DNA from: Chloroflexota bacterium
GTDB lineage: Bacteria > Chloroflexota > Dehalococcoidia > UBA6926
Direction of reading: 5' to 3'
DNA: 58,070 nt
NCBI GenBank assembly: GCA_026713485.1
Contig: JAPOOK010000014.1
Coordinates: forward strand, 1-58,070
Below are positions 8,649-17,052 of this stretch, piece after piece. The notes below the pieces were generated by a model, which saw only the letters and a list, made by a program, of their open reading frames with translations, had not been told where the DNA came from and searched no databases. Both the position numbers and the translations under genes were made by a program. Within the stretch, counting starts at the first letter, position 1. Every line of letters begins with the position of its first letter.

Positions 8649-8963
8649 TTAGTGAGGATGCGGGTGTGGGTGGGTGCGATCAGATGCGCCGGCGGAGGCA
8701 TGGTCGTGATCGTCGCCACCGGAAGAGTCCCCGCCGGAATCACCGCCGTCGTCAGTGTCCCTGGCAGGCGGCTGCCCGGTCTTTCTTCCGCCGTAGTCGT
8801 TCACATAGAAGCCGCTTCCCTTGAACACAACGGCAGGCATTGAGATGCGCTGCTTCCCCTCGCCACCGCACTCAGGGCACGTCGCCTCGCGAGCGTCGTG
8901 ATATCCCTGCCGCACGGCAAAGCGGTGTGAGCATGATTGGCACAGATAGTCGTACATCGGCAT
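8649..8963 (-). CDS. FmdB-family zinc ribbon protein with His-rich tail
   Basis: A 104-residue protein from ATG 8963 (MPMYDYLC, the usual FmdB opening; the longer frame lacks family similarity). Two CxxC knuckles (CQSC, CPEC) form the zinc ribbon. KGSGFYVNDYG matches the family C-terminal motif. The tail is rich in Asp/Gly/Ser and ends in HPHPHPH preceded by DHDHAS, giving seven or more histidines that could bind metal. It lies between dtd and a second FmdB gene on the same strand. FmdB proteins are thought to be regulatory; the precise role is unknown. Confidence 0.85.
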   Translation of the reverse strand: MPMYDYLCQSCSHRFAVRQGYHDAREATCPECGGEGKQRISMPAVVFKGSGFYVNDYGGRKTGQPPARDTDDGGDSGGDSSGGDDHDHASAGASDRTHPHPHPH

Positions 8964-9032
8964 GACTGGTATTCCCGTTGACTCGTGATTGAACCGAAAA
9001 GTCTTTGTTGAGAGAGAGATGGCCCTCACAAC

Positions 9033-9299
9033 CTAGTAAGCGCCGACTCCCGTGTCCGGATCCATCTTGCCCTGGTCTTCGGCTTCTCCCTTGCGATTCC
9101 AATAGCTGCCGAATCCGGTCTTTTTCTGATCGCTTGTGTAGAACCCGTCCGCGTTGTACACAACTTGCGGAATATGGAGAACCCGCTTGCTCTCCGTCTC
9201 GCAGGTCGGACACGGCGCAACAGGCTCCGAATCGAAACTCTGTCGAAGCTCAAAGCGCTCTTCGCAGCTCGGGCAGTCGTAATCGTATCGTGGCGCCAT
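9033..9299 (-). CDS. FmdB-family zinc ribbon protein
   Basis: An 88-residue paralogue of the downstream gene. It opens with MAPRYDYDCPSCEERFELRQ, has a second knuckle CPTC and ends with VVYNADGFYTSDQKK, the family motif. It has no His tail. The two copies in tandem suggest duplication and divergence. Role unknown. Confidence 0.82.
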   Translation of the reverse strand: MAPRYDYDCPSCEERFELRQSFDSEPVAPCPTCETESKRVLHIPQVVYNADGFYTSDQKKTGFGSYWNRKGEAEDQGKMDPDTGVGAY

Positions 9300-9457
9300 T
9301 ATTTCCCCGTTCCCTTGCGGCCGTGCTGACGTGGATTCGCGTCAACCGCCTACGGCCATACGGGCGCAATGCGTGTTCTTTTGTCCTGTTGGCGGCACAT
9401 AAGATTGTATGTGTGGCCGTATCTGAGGTCAACCTAAGCATCTCACGGCTCGCGTGC

Positions 9458-9463
9458 TATACT
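9458..9463 (+). promoter_or_regulatory. candidate extended -10 box of rpsB
   Basis: TGCTATACT contains a TGn extension and a TATACT -10 hexamer about 38 nt before the rpsB TTG start. No convincing -35 is visible, which is tolerated by extended -10 promoters. It lies in the 201-nt gap 9300-9500, which otherwise holds no gene I can support. Confidence 0.4.
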
Positions 9464-9500
9464 GAGCCAGATACACATTGCGAATTCAAAGGGGTGGCTC

Positions 9501-10322
9501 TTGACGACTGACGGTGGGGCAGCAACGGCCAGCGAGGAAACGGCGACGATTCAACCTGCGGCGGAAACGCCGCCGACTCCCGAAGACGGCGATAAGCCTG
9601 AAATCACCATGAAGACGCTGTTGGAGGCCGGAGTCCACTTTGGACACCCTACCCGCCGCTGGCACCCCAAGATGAAGCCGTTCGTGTTTACACAGCGTAA
9701 CGGTATCCACATCATCGATCTTCAGAAGACTCTCAACCGGCTTGAGGCCGCAGCTGAGTTCGTTCGTGAAGTAGCGCTGTCCGGCAAGAAGGTACTCTTC
9801 GTCGGTACGAAGAAGCAGGCGCAGGACGCAGTTTCGTCAGAGGCAACGCGAGCCGACCAGCCCTGGGTCAACCAGCGATGGCTGGGCGGCACCCTCACCA
9901 ACTTCCGCACCATTCAGTCGCGCATCGACTACCTGGTGCGGCAGGAGGATCGCCGCTCCAAGGGAGAGTTTGCCTTCCTGCCCAAGAAGGAGGCAGGACG
10001 CCTTGAGGACCGCATCGCCAAGCTGAATCGTTATCTCGGCGGCATCAAGGAGATGACAGAGATGCCCGGCGCTATCTTCATCATTGACGCCGCCCGCGAA
10101 AAGATCGCCATCGCCGAGGGGCGCAAGATGGGAATTCCCATCGTCGCCATCGCTGACACAGACTGTAACGTTGATCTCATTGACTACCCGATTCCCGGCA
10201 ACGATGACGCCATCCGCGCCCTCCGCCTGATGACCGGCCACCTGGCCGACGCCATCATTGAGGGCGCCACCGAGGGACAAAACATGAGACAGGAGGGCGA
10301 GGCCGCAGCAGCGACCGCCTGA
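9501..10322 (+). CDS. rpsB: 30S ribosomal protein S2
   Basis: A 273-residue ribosomal protein. The S2 core starts near residue 36 ([20 protein letters not shown]) and includes [19 protein letters not shown] and [14 protein letters not shown]. About 35 acidic, Ala/Pro/Thr-rich residues precede the core if the TTG at 9501 is used. That start is favoured by AAAGGGG a few nt upstream; the alternative is ATG 9609. It heads the classical rpsB-tsf-pyrH-frr order. Confidence 0.96.
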   Translation: MTTDGGAATASEETATIQPAAETPPTPEDGDKPEITMKTLLEAGVHFGHPTRRWHPKMKPFVFTQRNGIHIIDLQKTLNRLEAAAEFVREVALSGKKVLFVGTKKQAQDAVSSEATRADQPWVNQRWLGGTLTNFRTIQSRIDYLVRQEDRRSKGEFAFLPKKEAGRLEDRIAKLNRYLGGIKEMTEMPGAIFIIDAAREKIAIAEGRKMGIPIVAIADTDCNVDLIDYPIPGNDDAIRALRLMTGHLADAIIEGATEGQNMRQEGEAAAATA

Positions 10323-10405
10323 GCCCCCCTGCCCTGATAGACCGACATCAAGCAAATCCAGGCCTGCAATCGCGCGGGCTCCAACAAGAAACAGCAGGCA
10401 CTGAC

Positions 10406-10430
10406 CGCGCCGCCCGGGATGGACGGCGCG
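10406..10430 (+). terminator. hairpin in the rpsB-tsf spacer, possible attenuator
   Basis: A 7-bp perfect stem (CGCGCCG 10406-10412, CGGCGCG 10424-10430) with an 11-nt loop lies in the 133-nt rpsB-tsf spacer. No T-run follows. It could reduce read-through from rpsB into tsf; the role is inferred. Confidence 0.4.
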
Positions 10431-10455
10431 TGAACGATAACGACAGGAGTGTGGA

Positions 10456-10965
10456 GTGACGACAATCTCGGCTGACGCCATCAAGGAACTGCGGGAGCGC
10501 ACCGGCGCCGGCATCATGGACTGCAAACGCGCCCTAGAGGACGCCCAGGGCGACATGGACAAGGCAAGCGACTTGCTCAAGGAGCGCGGCATCGCCACCG
10601 TCGCCAAGAAGGCCTCCCGAGCGGCAAATGAGGGACTTATTGAAACCTACGTTCACGCGGGCGGTCGCATCGGCGTCATCGTTGAACTCAACTGCGAGAC
10701 CGATTTCGTCGCCCGCACGGACGATTTCAGGGAGCTTGCCCACAACATCGCCCTCCAGGTCGCTGCGATGAATCCGCAGGCCGTCGACGATGAAATTCCT
10801 CTTGATGATCTCGACACGTCGGAGGGAGAGCCGCGTCTGCTTCACCAGCCATTCGTCAAGGACGGAAGCCAAACGATCAGCAACCTTCTGACCGACACCG
10901 TCGCCAAGGTAGGCGAAAACATCGTCATCAAGCGCTTCGCCCGCTACGGCATCGGCGAGGAATAG
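10456..10965 (+). CDS. tsf: elongation factor Ts (short form)
   Basis: A 169-residue nucleotide exchange factor for EF-Tu. The N-terminal UBA-like domain contains ELRERTGAGIMDCKRALEDA. The core has ELNCETDFVARTDDF, the family hallmark. The protein ends after VGENIVIKRFARYGIGEE, so it is the short type seen in Thermus-like lineages rather than the 280-residue E. coli form. GTG 10456 follows CAGGAG. Confidence 0.95.
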   Translation: MTTISADAIKELRERTGAGIMDCKRALEDAQGDMDKASDLLKERGIATVAKKASRAANEGLIETYVHAGGRIGVIVELNCETDFVARTDDFRELAHNIALQVAAMNPQAVDDEIPLDDLDTSEGEPRLLHQPFVKDGSQTISNLLTDTVAKVGENIVIKRFARYGIGEE

Positions 10966-11004
10966 AACGCGGACACGGAGACGCAGAGAAAAGAGGCTGC
11001 CACG

Positions 11005-11736
11005 CTGGACGGCGACAAACCGCGGCGAGTCCTCCTAAAACTCAGTGGCGAGGCGCTGATGGGCCCTCGCGCGTCCGGCATTGACGTTGAGACCGTCCGT
11101 GTCGTCGCATCAGAGATCGTTGACGTTCTAAAGACCGGCGTCCAGATGGGCATCGTCGTCGGCGGCGGCAACATCTGGCGCGGCAGAATCGCCGAAGAGT
11201 CCGGCATGGACCGCGCCACGGCCGACTACTCCGGCATGTTGGCTACTGTGATAAATGCCCTCGCGCTCCAGAGCACCCTTGAGAGTCTCGGCGCGGACGT
11301 CCGCACCCTCTCTGCAATCGCCATCCAGGCCGTTGCAGAGCCGTATATCCGCCGACGCTCCATCCGGCACATGGAGAAGGGGCGTATCGTCATCTTCGCC
11401 GCAGGAACCGGCAACCCCTACATGACGACGGACACAGCGGCGTCTCTGCGTGCCGTGGAAGTTGGCGCGGACATCCTCCTCATGTCCAAGAACAAGGTGG
11501 ATGGAATCTACGACGCCGATCCCAACGAGCATCCGGACGCGAAACGCTATTCCGCCATTAGCTATATGGAGGCACTCAATCTTCGCCTCGGGGTCATGGA
11601 CAGCACGGCGTTGACCCTTTGCATGGACAATAGCCTGCCCATCGTTGTCTTTGACATCTTTGACACGGGAAGTCTTGGCAGAATACTGAGTGGTGAGACG
11701 GTCGGGACGCTCGTCAACGCGAACGGTTCCCGCTGA
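11005..11736 (+). CDS. pyrH: UMP kinase, apparently with a CTG start
   Basis: Phosphorylates UMP to UDP with ATP. The conserved N-terminal strand [14 protein letters not shown] lies upstream of the first ATG (11059), and the nucleotide loop GGGNIWRG and [10 protein letters not shown] confirm the family. In this frame there is no ATG, GTG or TTG between the tsf stop (10963-10965) and 11059. CTG 11005 lies 8 nt after AAGAGG and gives 243 residues, matching the usual 240. ACG 11002 is a less likely alternative. Starting at ATG 11059 would remove the first strand and part of the active site. Confidence 0.9.
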   Translation: MDGDKPRRVLLKLSGEALMGPRASGIDVETVRVVASEIVDVLKTGVQMGIVVGGGNIWRGRIAEESGMDRATADYSGMLATVINALALQSTLESLGADVRTLSAIAIQAVAEPYIRRRSIRHMEKGRIVIFAAGTGNPYMTTDTAASLRAVEVGADILLMSKNKVDGIYDADPNEHPDAKRYSAISYMEALNLRLGVMDSTALTLCMDNSLPIVVFDIFDTGSLGRILSGETVGTLVNANGSR

Positions 11737-11763
11737 GCGCGCCCACCGGAGGGAGGACAAGCC

Positions 11764-12321
11764 ATGACGCAACAGATTCTCGACGATGCCGAGCATCGAA
11801 TGCAGGTCACTTGTGAGGTTCTTGACCGTGAGTTGGCAGGAATCCGCACCGGCCGTGCCTCCCCTACCCTGATTGAAGAATTGCGGGTCGAATACTACGG
11901 AACCCCCACCCCGCTCAAGCAGCTTGCGACCATCACCGCGCCGGAGCCGCGCCTCCTTGTCGTCCAGCCCTATGACCGCTCCGCAACGACAGCTATTGAG
12001 CGTGCCATCCTTCAGACGGATCTGGGACTTTCACCCGTAGCGGACGGCCAATTGCTACGCATCCCCATCCCGCAGATGACGGAGGAACGTCGCAAGGAGA
12101 TGAGCCGGCTGGTACGCTCCAAGTCCGAGGATGAGCGAGTGGCCATTCGCAACGTCCGTCGCGACGCCATGGACCATCTGCGCCGCCTGCAGCGCGACAA
12201 GGATATATCCGAAGACGAAGAACACCGTGCGGCGGACCAACTCCAGAAGATCACCGACCGCTACACAGGACGGGTCGATGAGATGGGTGCGGCCAAGGAA
12301 GCCGCGGTCATGGAAGTCTAG
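11764..12321 (+). CDS. frr: ribosome recycling factor
   Basis: A 185-residue factor that, with EF-G, splits post-termination ribosomes. Family features are LDRELAGIRTGRASPTLIEE, YYGTPTPLKQLATITAPEPR and the C-terminal long-helix segment KDISEDEEHRAADQLQKITD. GGAGGGAGGA precedes the ATG. The position after pyrH is the conserved bacterial order. Confidence 0.97.
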   Translation: MTQQILDDAEHRMQVTCEVLDRELAGIRTGRASPTLIEELRVEYYGTPTPLKQLATITAPEPRLLVVQPYDRSATTAIERAILQTDLGLSPVADGQLLRIPIPQMTEERRKEMSRLVRSKSEDERVAIRNVRRDAMDHLRRLQRDKDISEDEEHRAADQLQKITDRYTGRVDEMGAAKEAAVMEV

Positions 12322-12344
12322 CGCCCGATTGGCCCGCGCCCCGC

Positions 12345-13070
12345 ATGACACCGCCCAACAACGAACAGGAATCCGCCTCAACTCCCCGGCACGTCGCCAT
12401 CGTCATGGATGGCAACGGACGGTGGGCGCGGGAACGAGAACTCCCACGCGAACAGGGCCACCAGCATGGCCGCATAAAGCTGCATGATGTCGTCCGAGCG
12501 TTCTCTGAACGAGGCGTCCGCTTTCTGACGCTATACGCATTTTCCACGGAGAATTGGCGGCGTCCGTCCGAAGAAGTCCAGGGTCTGATGACGCTCGCCG
12601 CCGAGGCAATCAAGCAGGACGCCCCACGCCTGCACCAGGAGGGTGCGCGCCTACTTCATCTAGGGCGCAAGGATCGCCTCGACCCCGACATCGCCGCAGC
12701 CATCGACCGCGTCGTTGACGTGACGAAGGACAACACGGGAATCACGCTAAGCGTCGCGTTCGATTATGGAGGCCGCGAGGAGATTCTCGAGGCGGCAAGA
12801 TCACTGATGCGAGACGGCGTGGCAGCCGACAACGTTGACGAATCTGCATTCGAGAGCCGCCTGTTCACCAACGGTCTGCCGGACCCGGACCTGATAATTC
12901 GCACCGGCGGAGAACTGCGCATAAGCAACTTCCTGCTGTGGCAGGCCGCCTACGCGGAGCTCTATTTCACGCCGACGCTCTGGCCTGATTTCGGTCCTCA
13001 AGAGGTGACCAAAGCCCTCGACTCCTACGCCGCCCGTAAACGCCGCTTCGGCGGTGTAGAGGGAGAATAG
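12345..13070 (+). CDS. uppS: isoprenyl (undecaprenyl) diphosphate synthase
   Basis: A 241-residue cis-prenyltransferase extending farnesyl diphosphate with isopentenyl units to the wall lipid carrier. The signature HVAIVMDGNGRWA with the catalytic Asp is near residue 20. The C-terminal signature RTGGELRISNFLLWQAAYAE is present. The starting ATG lies 23 nt after frr. It normally adjoins cdsA, but here a minus-strand toxin-antitoxin pair intervenes. Confidence 0.96.
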   Translation: MTPPNNEQESASTPRHVAIVMDGNGRWARERELPREQGHQHGRIKLHDVVRAFSERGVRFLTLYAFSTENWRRPSEEVQGLMTLAAEAIKQDAPRLHQEGARLLHLGRKDRLDPDIAAAIDRVVDVTKDNTGITLSVAFDYGGREEILEAARSLMRDGVAADNVDESAFESRLFTNGLPDPDLIIRTGGELRISNFLLWQAAYAELYFTPTLWPDFGPQEVTKALDSYAARKRRFGGVEGE

Positions 13071-13081
13071 ACGAGCCGTTC

Positions 13082-13441
13082 TTAGCCGGCTGAATCGAGC
13101 AATTCCCGCAACTGCCCGGTGAGTGTAGGCAGATCGTTCTTAATGATGTCCCAAACCACATCGTCATCTATACCTAGGTAACCGTGGGCAACCTGATTAC
13201 GAGCGCCAACGATGCTCCTCCATTCAATCTCGGGCTGTGAATCGCGAACGTCGTTCGGTATATGGGTGGCGGCTTCGCCAATCAACTCAATATTCCTGAG
13301 GACGGCATCATAGGTCAGGGCATCAGACAAGAAGCCGGATTGGTCCATATCCGCAACATACGAGAGCGCGCGCTCAGCGAATCTGATCATGTCGCGGACA
13401 TAGAGACGCCAATCTCGCGTACCGCTACACGATTCAGACAT
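13082..13441 (-). CDS. hepT: HepT-like ribonuclease toxin (DUF86)
   Basis: A 119-residue all-helical HEPN protein. The Rx4HxY active-site motif is present as RNQVAHGY. The N-terminal segment LYVRDMIRFAERALSYV and the segment LRNIELIGEAATHIP match HepT. ATG 13441 overlaps the mntA stop by 8 nt (in the sequence ATGTCTGA); a GTG at 13453 is possible. In known pairs, HepT cleaves RNA and is neutralised by AMPylation by MntA near this tyrosine. Confidence 0.88.
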   Translation of the reverse strand: MSESCSGTRDWRLYVRDMIRFAERALSYVADMDQSGFLSDALTYDAVLRNIELIGEAATHIPNDVRDSQPEIEWRSIVGARNQVAHGYLGIDDDVVWDIIKNDLPTLTGQLRELLDSAG

Positions 13442-13730
13442 ACATAGCCTCACGCTCGATTTGAGGACGAAACTCGGGGCGAAGCGCCTTTTCTGTCACA
13501 AGGTCAACTCGGCAACCGAGCAAATCCTCGATGTAGAACTGAACGCCAAAGAAGGCCTTGGATGTCGCCGGCTTGTTGAAGGTTACGAGGATATCAACGT
13601 CACTTGACTCAGTGTTCTGGTCGCGCGCAAATGACCCGAAAAGGGCGAGCTCAGTCACTCCAAAACGCTTGGAAAGCGTTGGTTTATGCTCCTTTAGGGT
13701 TCGAACAACAGACTCTCGATCGATTTTCAT
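13434..13730 (-). CDS. mntA: MntA-type minimal nucleotidyltransferase antitoxin
   Basis: A 98-residue protein with the minimal nucleotidyltransferase motif GSFAR..., followed by SDVDILV (GSx10DxD). A third acidic residue lies in CRVDLVTEKAL. MntA enzymes transfer AMP from ATP to the partner HepT toxin. It is translationally coupled to hepT. The pair sits on the minus strand inside an otherwise plus-strand envelope operon, which suggests insertion by transfer. Confidence 0.88.
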   Translation of the reverse strand: MKIDRESVVRTLKEHKPTLSKRFGVTELALFGSFARDQNTESSDVDILVTFNKPATSKAFFGVQFYIEDLLGCRVDLVTEKALRPEFRPQIEREAMYV

Positions 13731-13815
13731 AACAGAGACTCACCAAGAAATGTTCGTTAGCTACATTCAGTGTACGCCTACTAACTCGGGTGTCGTTCGC
13801 AGGTGCCCCCTCCCC

Positions 13816-13821
13816 CATAAT
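13816..13821 (+). promoter_or_regulatory. candidate -10 box for leaderless cdsA
   Basis: CATAAT ends 6 nt before the cdsA ATG at 13828, and no Shine-Dalgarno-like purine run is present. That spacing would place transcription start at the ATG itself. This would restart the operon after the inserted toxin-antitoxin pair. Confidence 0.35.
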
Positions 13822-13827
13822 CTCCTT

Positions 13828-14508
13828 ATGGGTATGAAGCAAGAGGGCGCGACGAGTAAGCGGGATTCTCTGCCTCTACGGCTGGTCACGGCCGCCGCTG
13901 GCATCCCGATACTGGCCCTCGCAATCTGGCTGGGTGGCATACCTCTTTTGCTTGTTACCGGGGCGGCGACGCTAGTGGCGATCTGGGAACTACGTGCCCT
14001 GCTCCGGCGCTTTGGCCTCATGCCGTGGCTGCTCGCATCTCTCGCCGTCGCCGGGTTCCTCGCTGCGGGGTTAGCGCTCCGAGAAGGAGATGATGGCCTC
14101 GCCTGGCTCTCTTATGCCATCCTCCTCACGTTCGCCTCTGACACAGCCGCCTACGCCGTCGGCAGACTCGCGGGTCGCCATCGACTCGCCCCCACCATCA
14201 GCCCCGGCAAGACGTGGGAGGGCGCCGTCGGTGGAATCATCGGCGCGGCGGCAGTGAGCGCCGTCTTTGCGTGGTTCGTCGAGCTGGACGCCTTGCCGCT
14301 TGTAGCAGCCATACCGCTTGGCGCGGGGCTCTCCGTGCTTGGTCAACTGGGAGACCTGACCGAGTCCTGGCTCAAGCGAAAGGCGGATGTCAAAGACTCC
14401 GGAAACCTGCTTCCCGGGCACGGCGGCATCCTTGATCGGCTCGATTCCCTGCTGCCGATTCTCCCCGCCGTGCTTGTCTATGTGACCATCGTCACTACTA
14501 TGGAATGA
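13828..14508 (+). CDS. cdsA: phosphatidate cytidylyltransferase
   Basis: A 226-residue integral membrane enzyme making CDP-diacylglycerol from phosphatidate and CTP. Multiple hydrophobic helices span it. The family signature is intact as SWLKRKADVKDSGNLLPGHG followed by GILDR. ATG 13828 was preferred over 13834, six nt later; the upstream open frame overlaps the mntA gene and has no family match. The stop is followed directly by the dxr start. Confidence 0.94.
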   Translation: MGMKQEGATSKRDSLPLRLVTAAAGIPILALAIWLGGIPLLLVTGAATLVAIWELRALLRRFGLMPWLLASLAVAGFLAAGLALREGDDGLAWLSYAILLTFASDTAAYAVGRLAGRHRLAPTISPGKTWEGAVGGIIGAAAVSAVFAWFVELDALPLVAAIPLGAGLSVLGQLGDLTESWLKRKADVKDSGNLLPGHGGILDRLDSLLPILPAVLVYVTIVTTME

Positions 14509-14509
14509 C

Positions 14510-15622
14510 ATGAACCACTCTCAGAAACGTATCGCAGTCCTTGGATCAACGGGCTCTATCGGCACGCAGACGCTGGACATTGTCCGCCGTCACCCTGACC
14601 GATTCCGTGTCGTCGGTCTTGCCGCGGGACACAACAGCGATGCCTTTCAGGCGCAGGTGGCGGAGTTTCTTCCCACCCTCTCGGCAACAGGCGACGCGTC
14701 AACGCCGGAAGGACTTGCCAACATCGCGGGTAGCCCAAGCGTGGACGCCGTTGTCCTCGCCATACCCGGCCTCGCTGCCCTCGCCCCTGCCCTTGCCGCC
14801 ATCAAGGAAGGCAAGATAGTCGCACTTGCGAGCAAGGAAGTCCTCGTTGTAGCAGGTGAACTCGTGATGAGCGAGGTGGCCCGAACCGGCGCAGCGCTCC
14901 TCCCCGTTGACAGCGAACACAGCGCCCTCTGGCAATGTTTGGCGGGAGAGCCGAGCGATGCCGTTAGCCGCCTGATCCTCACAGCCTCCGGCGGCCCGTT
15001 CTTTAGGCGCAGCAATGAGGAGCTTGAATCGGTTACGCCCGAAGAGGCCCTCGCTCATCCCACATGGCGCATGGGCCCCAAGGTCACCACTGATTCCGCC
15101 ACCCTGATGAACAAGGCATTCGAGGTCATGGAGGCGCGTTGGCTCTATGACATCGATTACGACCACATCGACGTCATGATTCATAGACAGAGCATTGTCC
15201 ACTCGATGGTTGAGTTCACCAACGGCACGCTCAAGTCGCAGCTCTCCATGCCGGACATGCGCCTCCCCATCCAGTACGCGCTTGCCTACCCGGAGCGTAT
15301 CGAGCGCCCCTCCGATTGGCGGGAGATGGACTATTCGATTGAGCAGACTTTCGAGGCTTTGGATCGCGATAGGTTCCCCTGTTTCTGGATTGCAATTGAT
15401 GCTGCCCGAAGCGGTAAGACATTTCCCGCGGTCCTCAACGCCGCCGACGAAATCGCCGTTGAACTCTTCCTCTCCGGCGCCATCCCCTTCAACTCCATAC
15501 CAACTCTGATAAGGGACGCGCTTGACTCGCACACGCCTGTGAATCAGCCAACCCTTGACGACCTGCTTGCGGCTGACACGTGGGCGCGCGACCACGTCCG
15601 GAACGCGGCGAGAGAGCGCTGA
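14510..15622 (+). CDS. dxr: 1-deoxy-D-xylulose 5-phosphate reductoisomerase
   Basis: A 370-residue NADPH enzyme, the second step of the MEP isoprenoid route. The NADPH loop is LGSTGSIGTQTLDIV. LASKEVLVVAGE and the metal-binding PVDSEHSALWQCL follow. The central ATMNKAFEVMEA-like segment (TLMNKAFEVMEARWLY) and HRQSIVHSMVEF complete the active site. It is somewhat shorter than the 390-400 residue average but complete at both ends. Operon with cdsA and rseP (gaps of 1 nt each). Confidence 0.97.
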   Translation: MNHSQKRIAVLGSTGSIGTQTLDIVRRHPDRFRVVGLAAGHNSDAFQAQVAEFLPTLSATGDASTPEGLANIAGSPSVDAVVLAIPGLAALAPALAAIKEGKIVALASKEVLVVAGELVMSEVARTGAALLPVDSEHSALWQCLAGEPSDAVSRLILTASGGPFFRRSNEELESVTPEEALAHPTWRMGPKVTTDSATLMNKAFEVMEARWLYDIDYDHIDVMIHRQSIVHSMVEFTNGTLKSQLSMPDMRLPIQYALAYPERIERPSDWREMDYSIEQTFEALDRDRFPCFWIAIDAARSGKTFPAVLNAADEIAVELFLSGAIPFNSIPTLIRDALDSHTPVNQPTLDDLLAADTWARDHVRNAARER

Positions 15623-15623
15623 C

Positions 15624-16691
15624 GTGTCGATTCTCATTACCATCGCCGCCTTTGCGGTCGTGCTCAGCTTCCTTGTGCTCATCCATGAGCTAGGCCACTT
15701 CTGGGCGGCGCGTCTGCTCGGCATTCGCATCCGGGAGCTAGGCATCGGCTTTCCGCCCCGCGCCAAGGGCTTCTGGCGTAACGGCATCGTCTATTCCCTG
15801 AATTGGTTGCCCGTCGGTGGGTTTGTGCGACTGGAAGGCGAAAGCGATCCGACCGTGCCCGACGGCTACGCGGGCAAGCCGGTCTGGGCGCGTGCCACCG
15901 TTCTCGTGGCCGGCTCCGCCATGAACATCCTGCTCGCATGGTTCATATTCAGCGCCCTCGCCTCCCTGCCCGTGGACCGACTCATCGACAGTGAGATCAT
16001 GATCGAAGAAGTTGTGCCTGGTTCCCCTGCGGACGAGGCCGGCCTGCGTGTCGGCGATGTCATACGCGGCGTGGACGGGCAGGATATATTGACACTGGGA
16101 CAGCTCTCCGACCGAATCGACCGCGCGGACGGCGACGAAGTTGTGTTGCGCGTCCTGCGTGGAACCGTCCCGCTCGCTGTCTACCTTGCTCCTCGCGCAA
16201 ATCCCCCGCCCGGTGAGGGGCCGATGGGCGTGTCGATACGCCTGCTGAACCCAGTCTTTGAACGCCGCGCCGCGCCGGTCTGGCAGGCTCCATGGAACGG
16301 CATCGTCCTCATGGGGAATGTCATCACGAGCACTGCGACGGAGATTCAACGCGCCGTTGGTTCGTCCAGCAACCCCGGCATTGCGGGTCCGGTGGGCATC
16401 GCCCAGGCGACGGGCGAGGCGGCGCAGGATGGGCCGATTTCGCTCCTGATCATCGTCGCCCTGCTTAGCCTCAACCTGGGCATCCTGAACCTGCTGCCCA
16501 TCCCTGCCCTTGACGGCGGCCGCATCCCGTTCCTCATCCTGGAAGTGGTCCGACGTGGACGACGCCTCTCGCCCGAGCGCGAGAACGTCGTCCACCTCAT
16601 CGGCTTCGTCTTCCTGCTCTCAATGGTCCTCTTCGTCACCGTCGGCATCGACCTCCCTCGCCTCCTGGGCGGAGAGTCAGTGCTGCCGTAG
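15624..16691 (+). CDS. rseP: RseP-family site-2 intramembrane metalloprotease
   Basis: A 355-residue membrane zinc protease (M50). GTG 15624, one base after the dxr stop, gives an N-terminal helix carrying HELGHFWAARLLG, the HExxH motif. A PDZ domain (VVPGSPADEAGLRVGDVI) occupies the middle. The second active-site motif NLLPIPALDGGRI lies in a late helix. The protein ends in a hydrophobic helix. Such proteases cleave anti-sigma factors or signal peptide remnants. The longer upstream frame overlaps dxr and was rejected. Confidence 0.95.
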   Translation: MSILITIAAFAVVLSFLVLIHELGHFWAARLLGIRIRELGIGFPPRAKGFWRNGIVYSLNWLPVGGFVRLEGESDPTVPDGYAGKPVWARATVLVAGSAMNILLAWFIFSALASLPVDRLIDSEIMIEEVVPGSPADEAGLRVGDVIRGVDGQDILTLGQLSDRIDRADGDEVVLRVLRGTVPLAVYLAPRANPPPGEGPMGVSIRLLNPVFERRAAPVWQAPWNGIVLMGNVITSTATEIQRAVGSSSNPGIAGPVGIAQATGEAAQDGPISLLIIVALLSLNLGILNLLPIPALDGGRIPFLILEVVRRGRRLSPERENVVHLIGFVFLLSMVLFVTVGIDLPRLLGGESVLP

Positions 16692-16734
16692 AACGGCCTC
16701 CACCAATCTCACCCACAAACCCCTAACATGGTCT

Positions 16735-16749
16735 ATACTAGTCTAGTAT
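16735..16749 (+). promoter_or_regulatory. palindromic operator overlapping -10 box of the Phd/VapC operon
   Basis: A perfect 15-nt palindrome (ATACTAG, T, CTAGTAT) overlaps the -10-like TATACT at 16734-16739, about 20 nt before the antitoxin start. Phd/YefM antitoxins autorepress through such palindromes, so this is a likely binding site. Confidence 0.6.
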
Positions 16750-16767
16750 CTAAGTCAAGGAGGCATG

Positions 16768-17052
16768 ATGGCCGTTCAGCAATCCGGTTCCGAGCGTGTC
16801 TGGACCGTCGCCGAAGCGAAGGCGCGACTGTCTGAAGTTCTGCGCCTGGCGGAGGAAGAGGGACCGCAGCGCATCGGTGCAAGAAAGCCCTTCGTTGTCG
16901 TGCCCGCGGCGATGTGGGATGAAAAGGCGAAACCCCGTATGCCCTTGGGCAAGTGGCTGGTTGAGAACACTCCGCGCGGTACGAACCTTGAGATTCCGAG
17001 AGATCGGGGAAGCCGTCGCGGAATCCCGTTCGTAGACTATGACGTCGAATGA
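16768..17052 (+). CDS. Phd/YefM-type antitoxin
   Basis: A 94-residue protein. The N-terminal DNA-binding fold is seen in VWTVAEAKARLSEVLRLAEE, followed by PQRIGARKPFVVVPAAMWD, the standard Phd pattern. The C-terminal part (residues 60-94) is likely the flexible toxin-binding tail. ATG 16768 was chosen over ATG 16765 for better spacing to AAGGAGG. It overlaps the toxin gene by 4 nt (ATGA). Confidence 0.85.
   Translation: MAVQQSGSERVWTVAEAKARLSEVLRLAEEEGPQRIGARKPFVVVPAAMWDEKAKPRMPLGKWLVENTPRGTNLEIPRDRGSRRGIPFVDYDVE

Noticed and set aside
11059-11736. pyrH starting at ATG 11059
   Set aside because: It would delete the first conserved strand ([10 protein letters not shown]), which is encoded in frame upstream.
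13074-13091. Short inverted repeat AGCCG/CGGCT at the uppS-hepT junction as a terminator
   Set aside because: Only 5 bp with a long loop and overlapping the hepT stop; too weak to support.
14699-15787. 362-codon minus-strand frame opposite dxr and rseP
   Set aside because: It spans the junction of two well supported genes and has low-complexity, domain-free translation.
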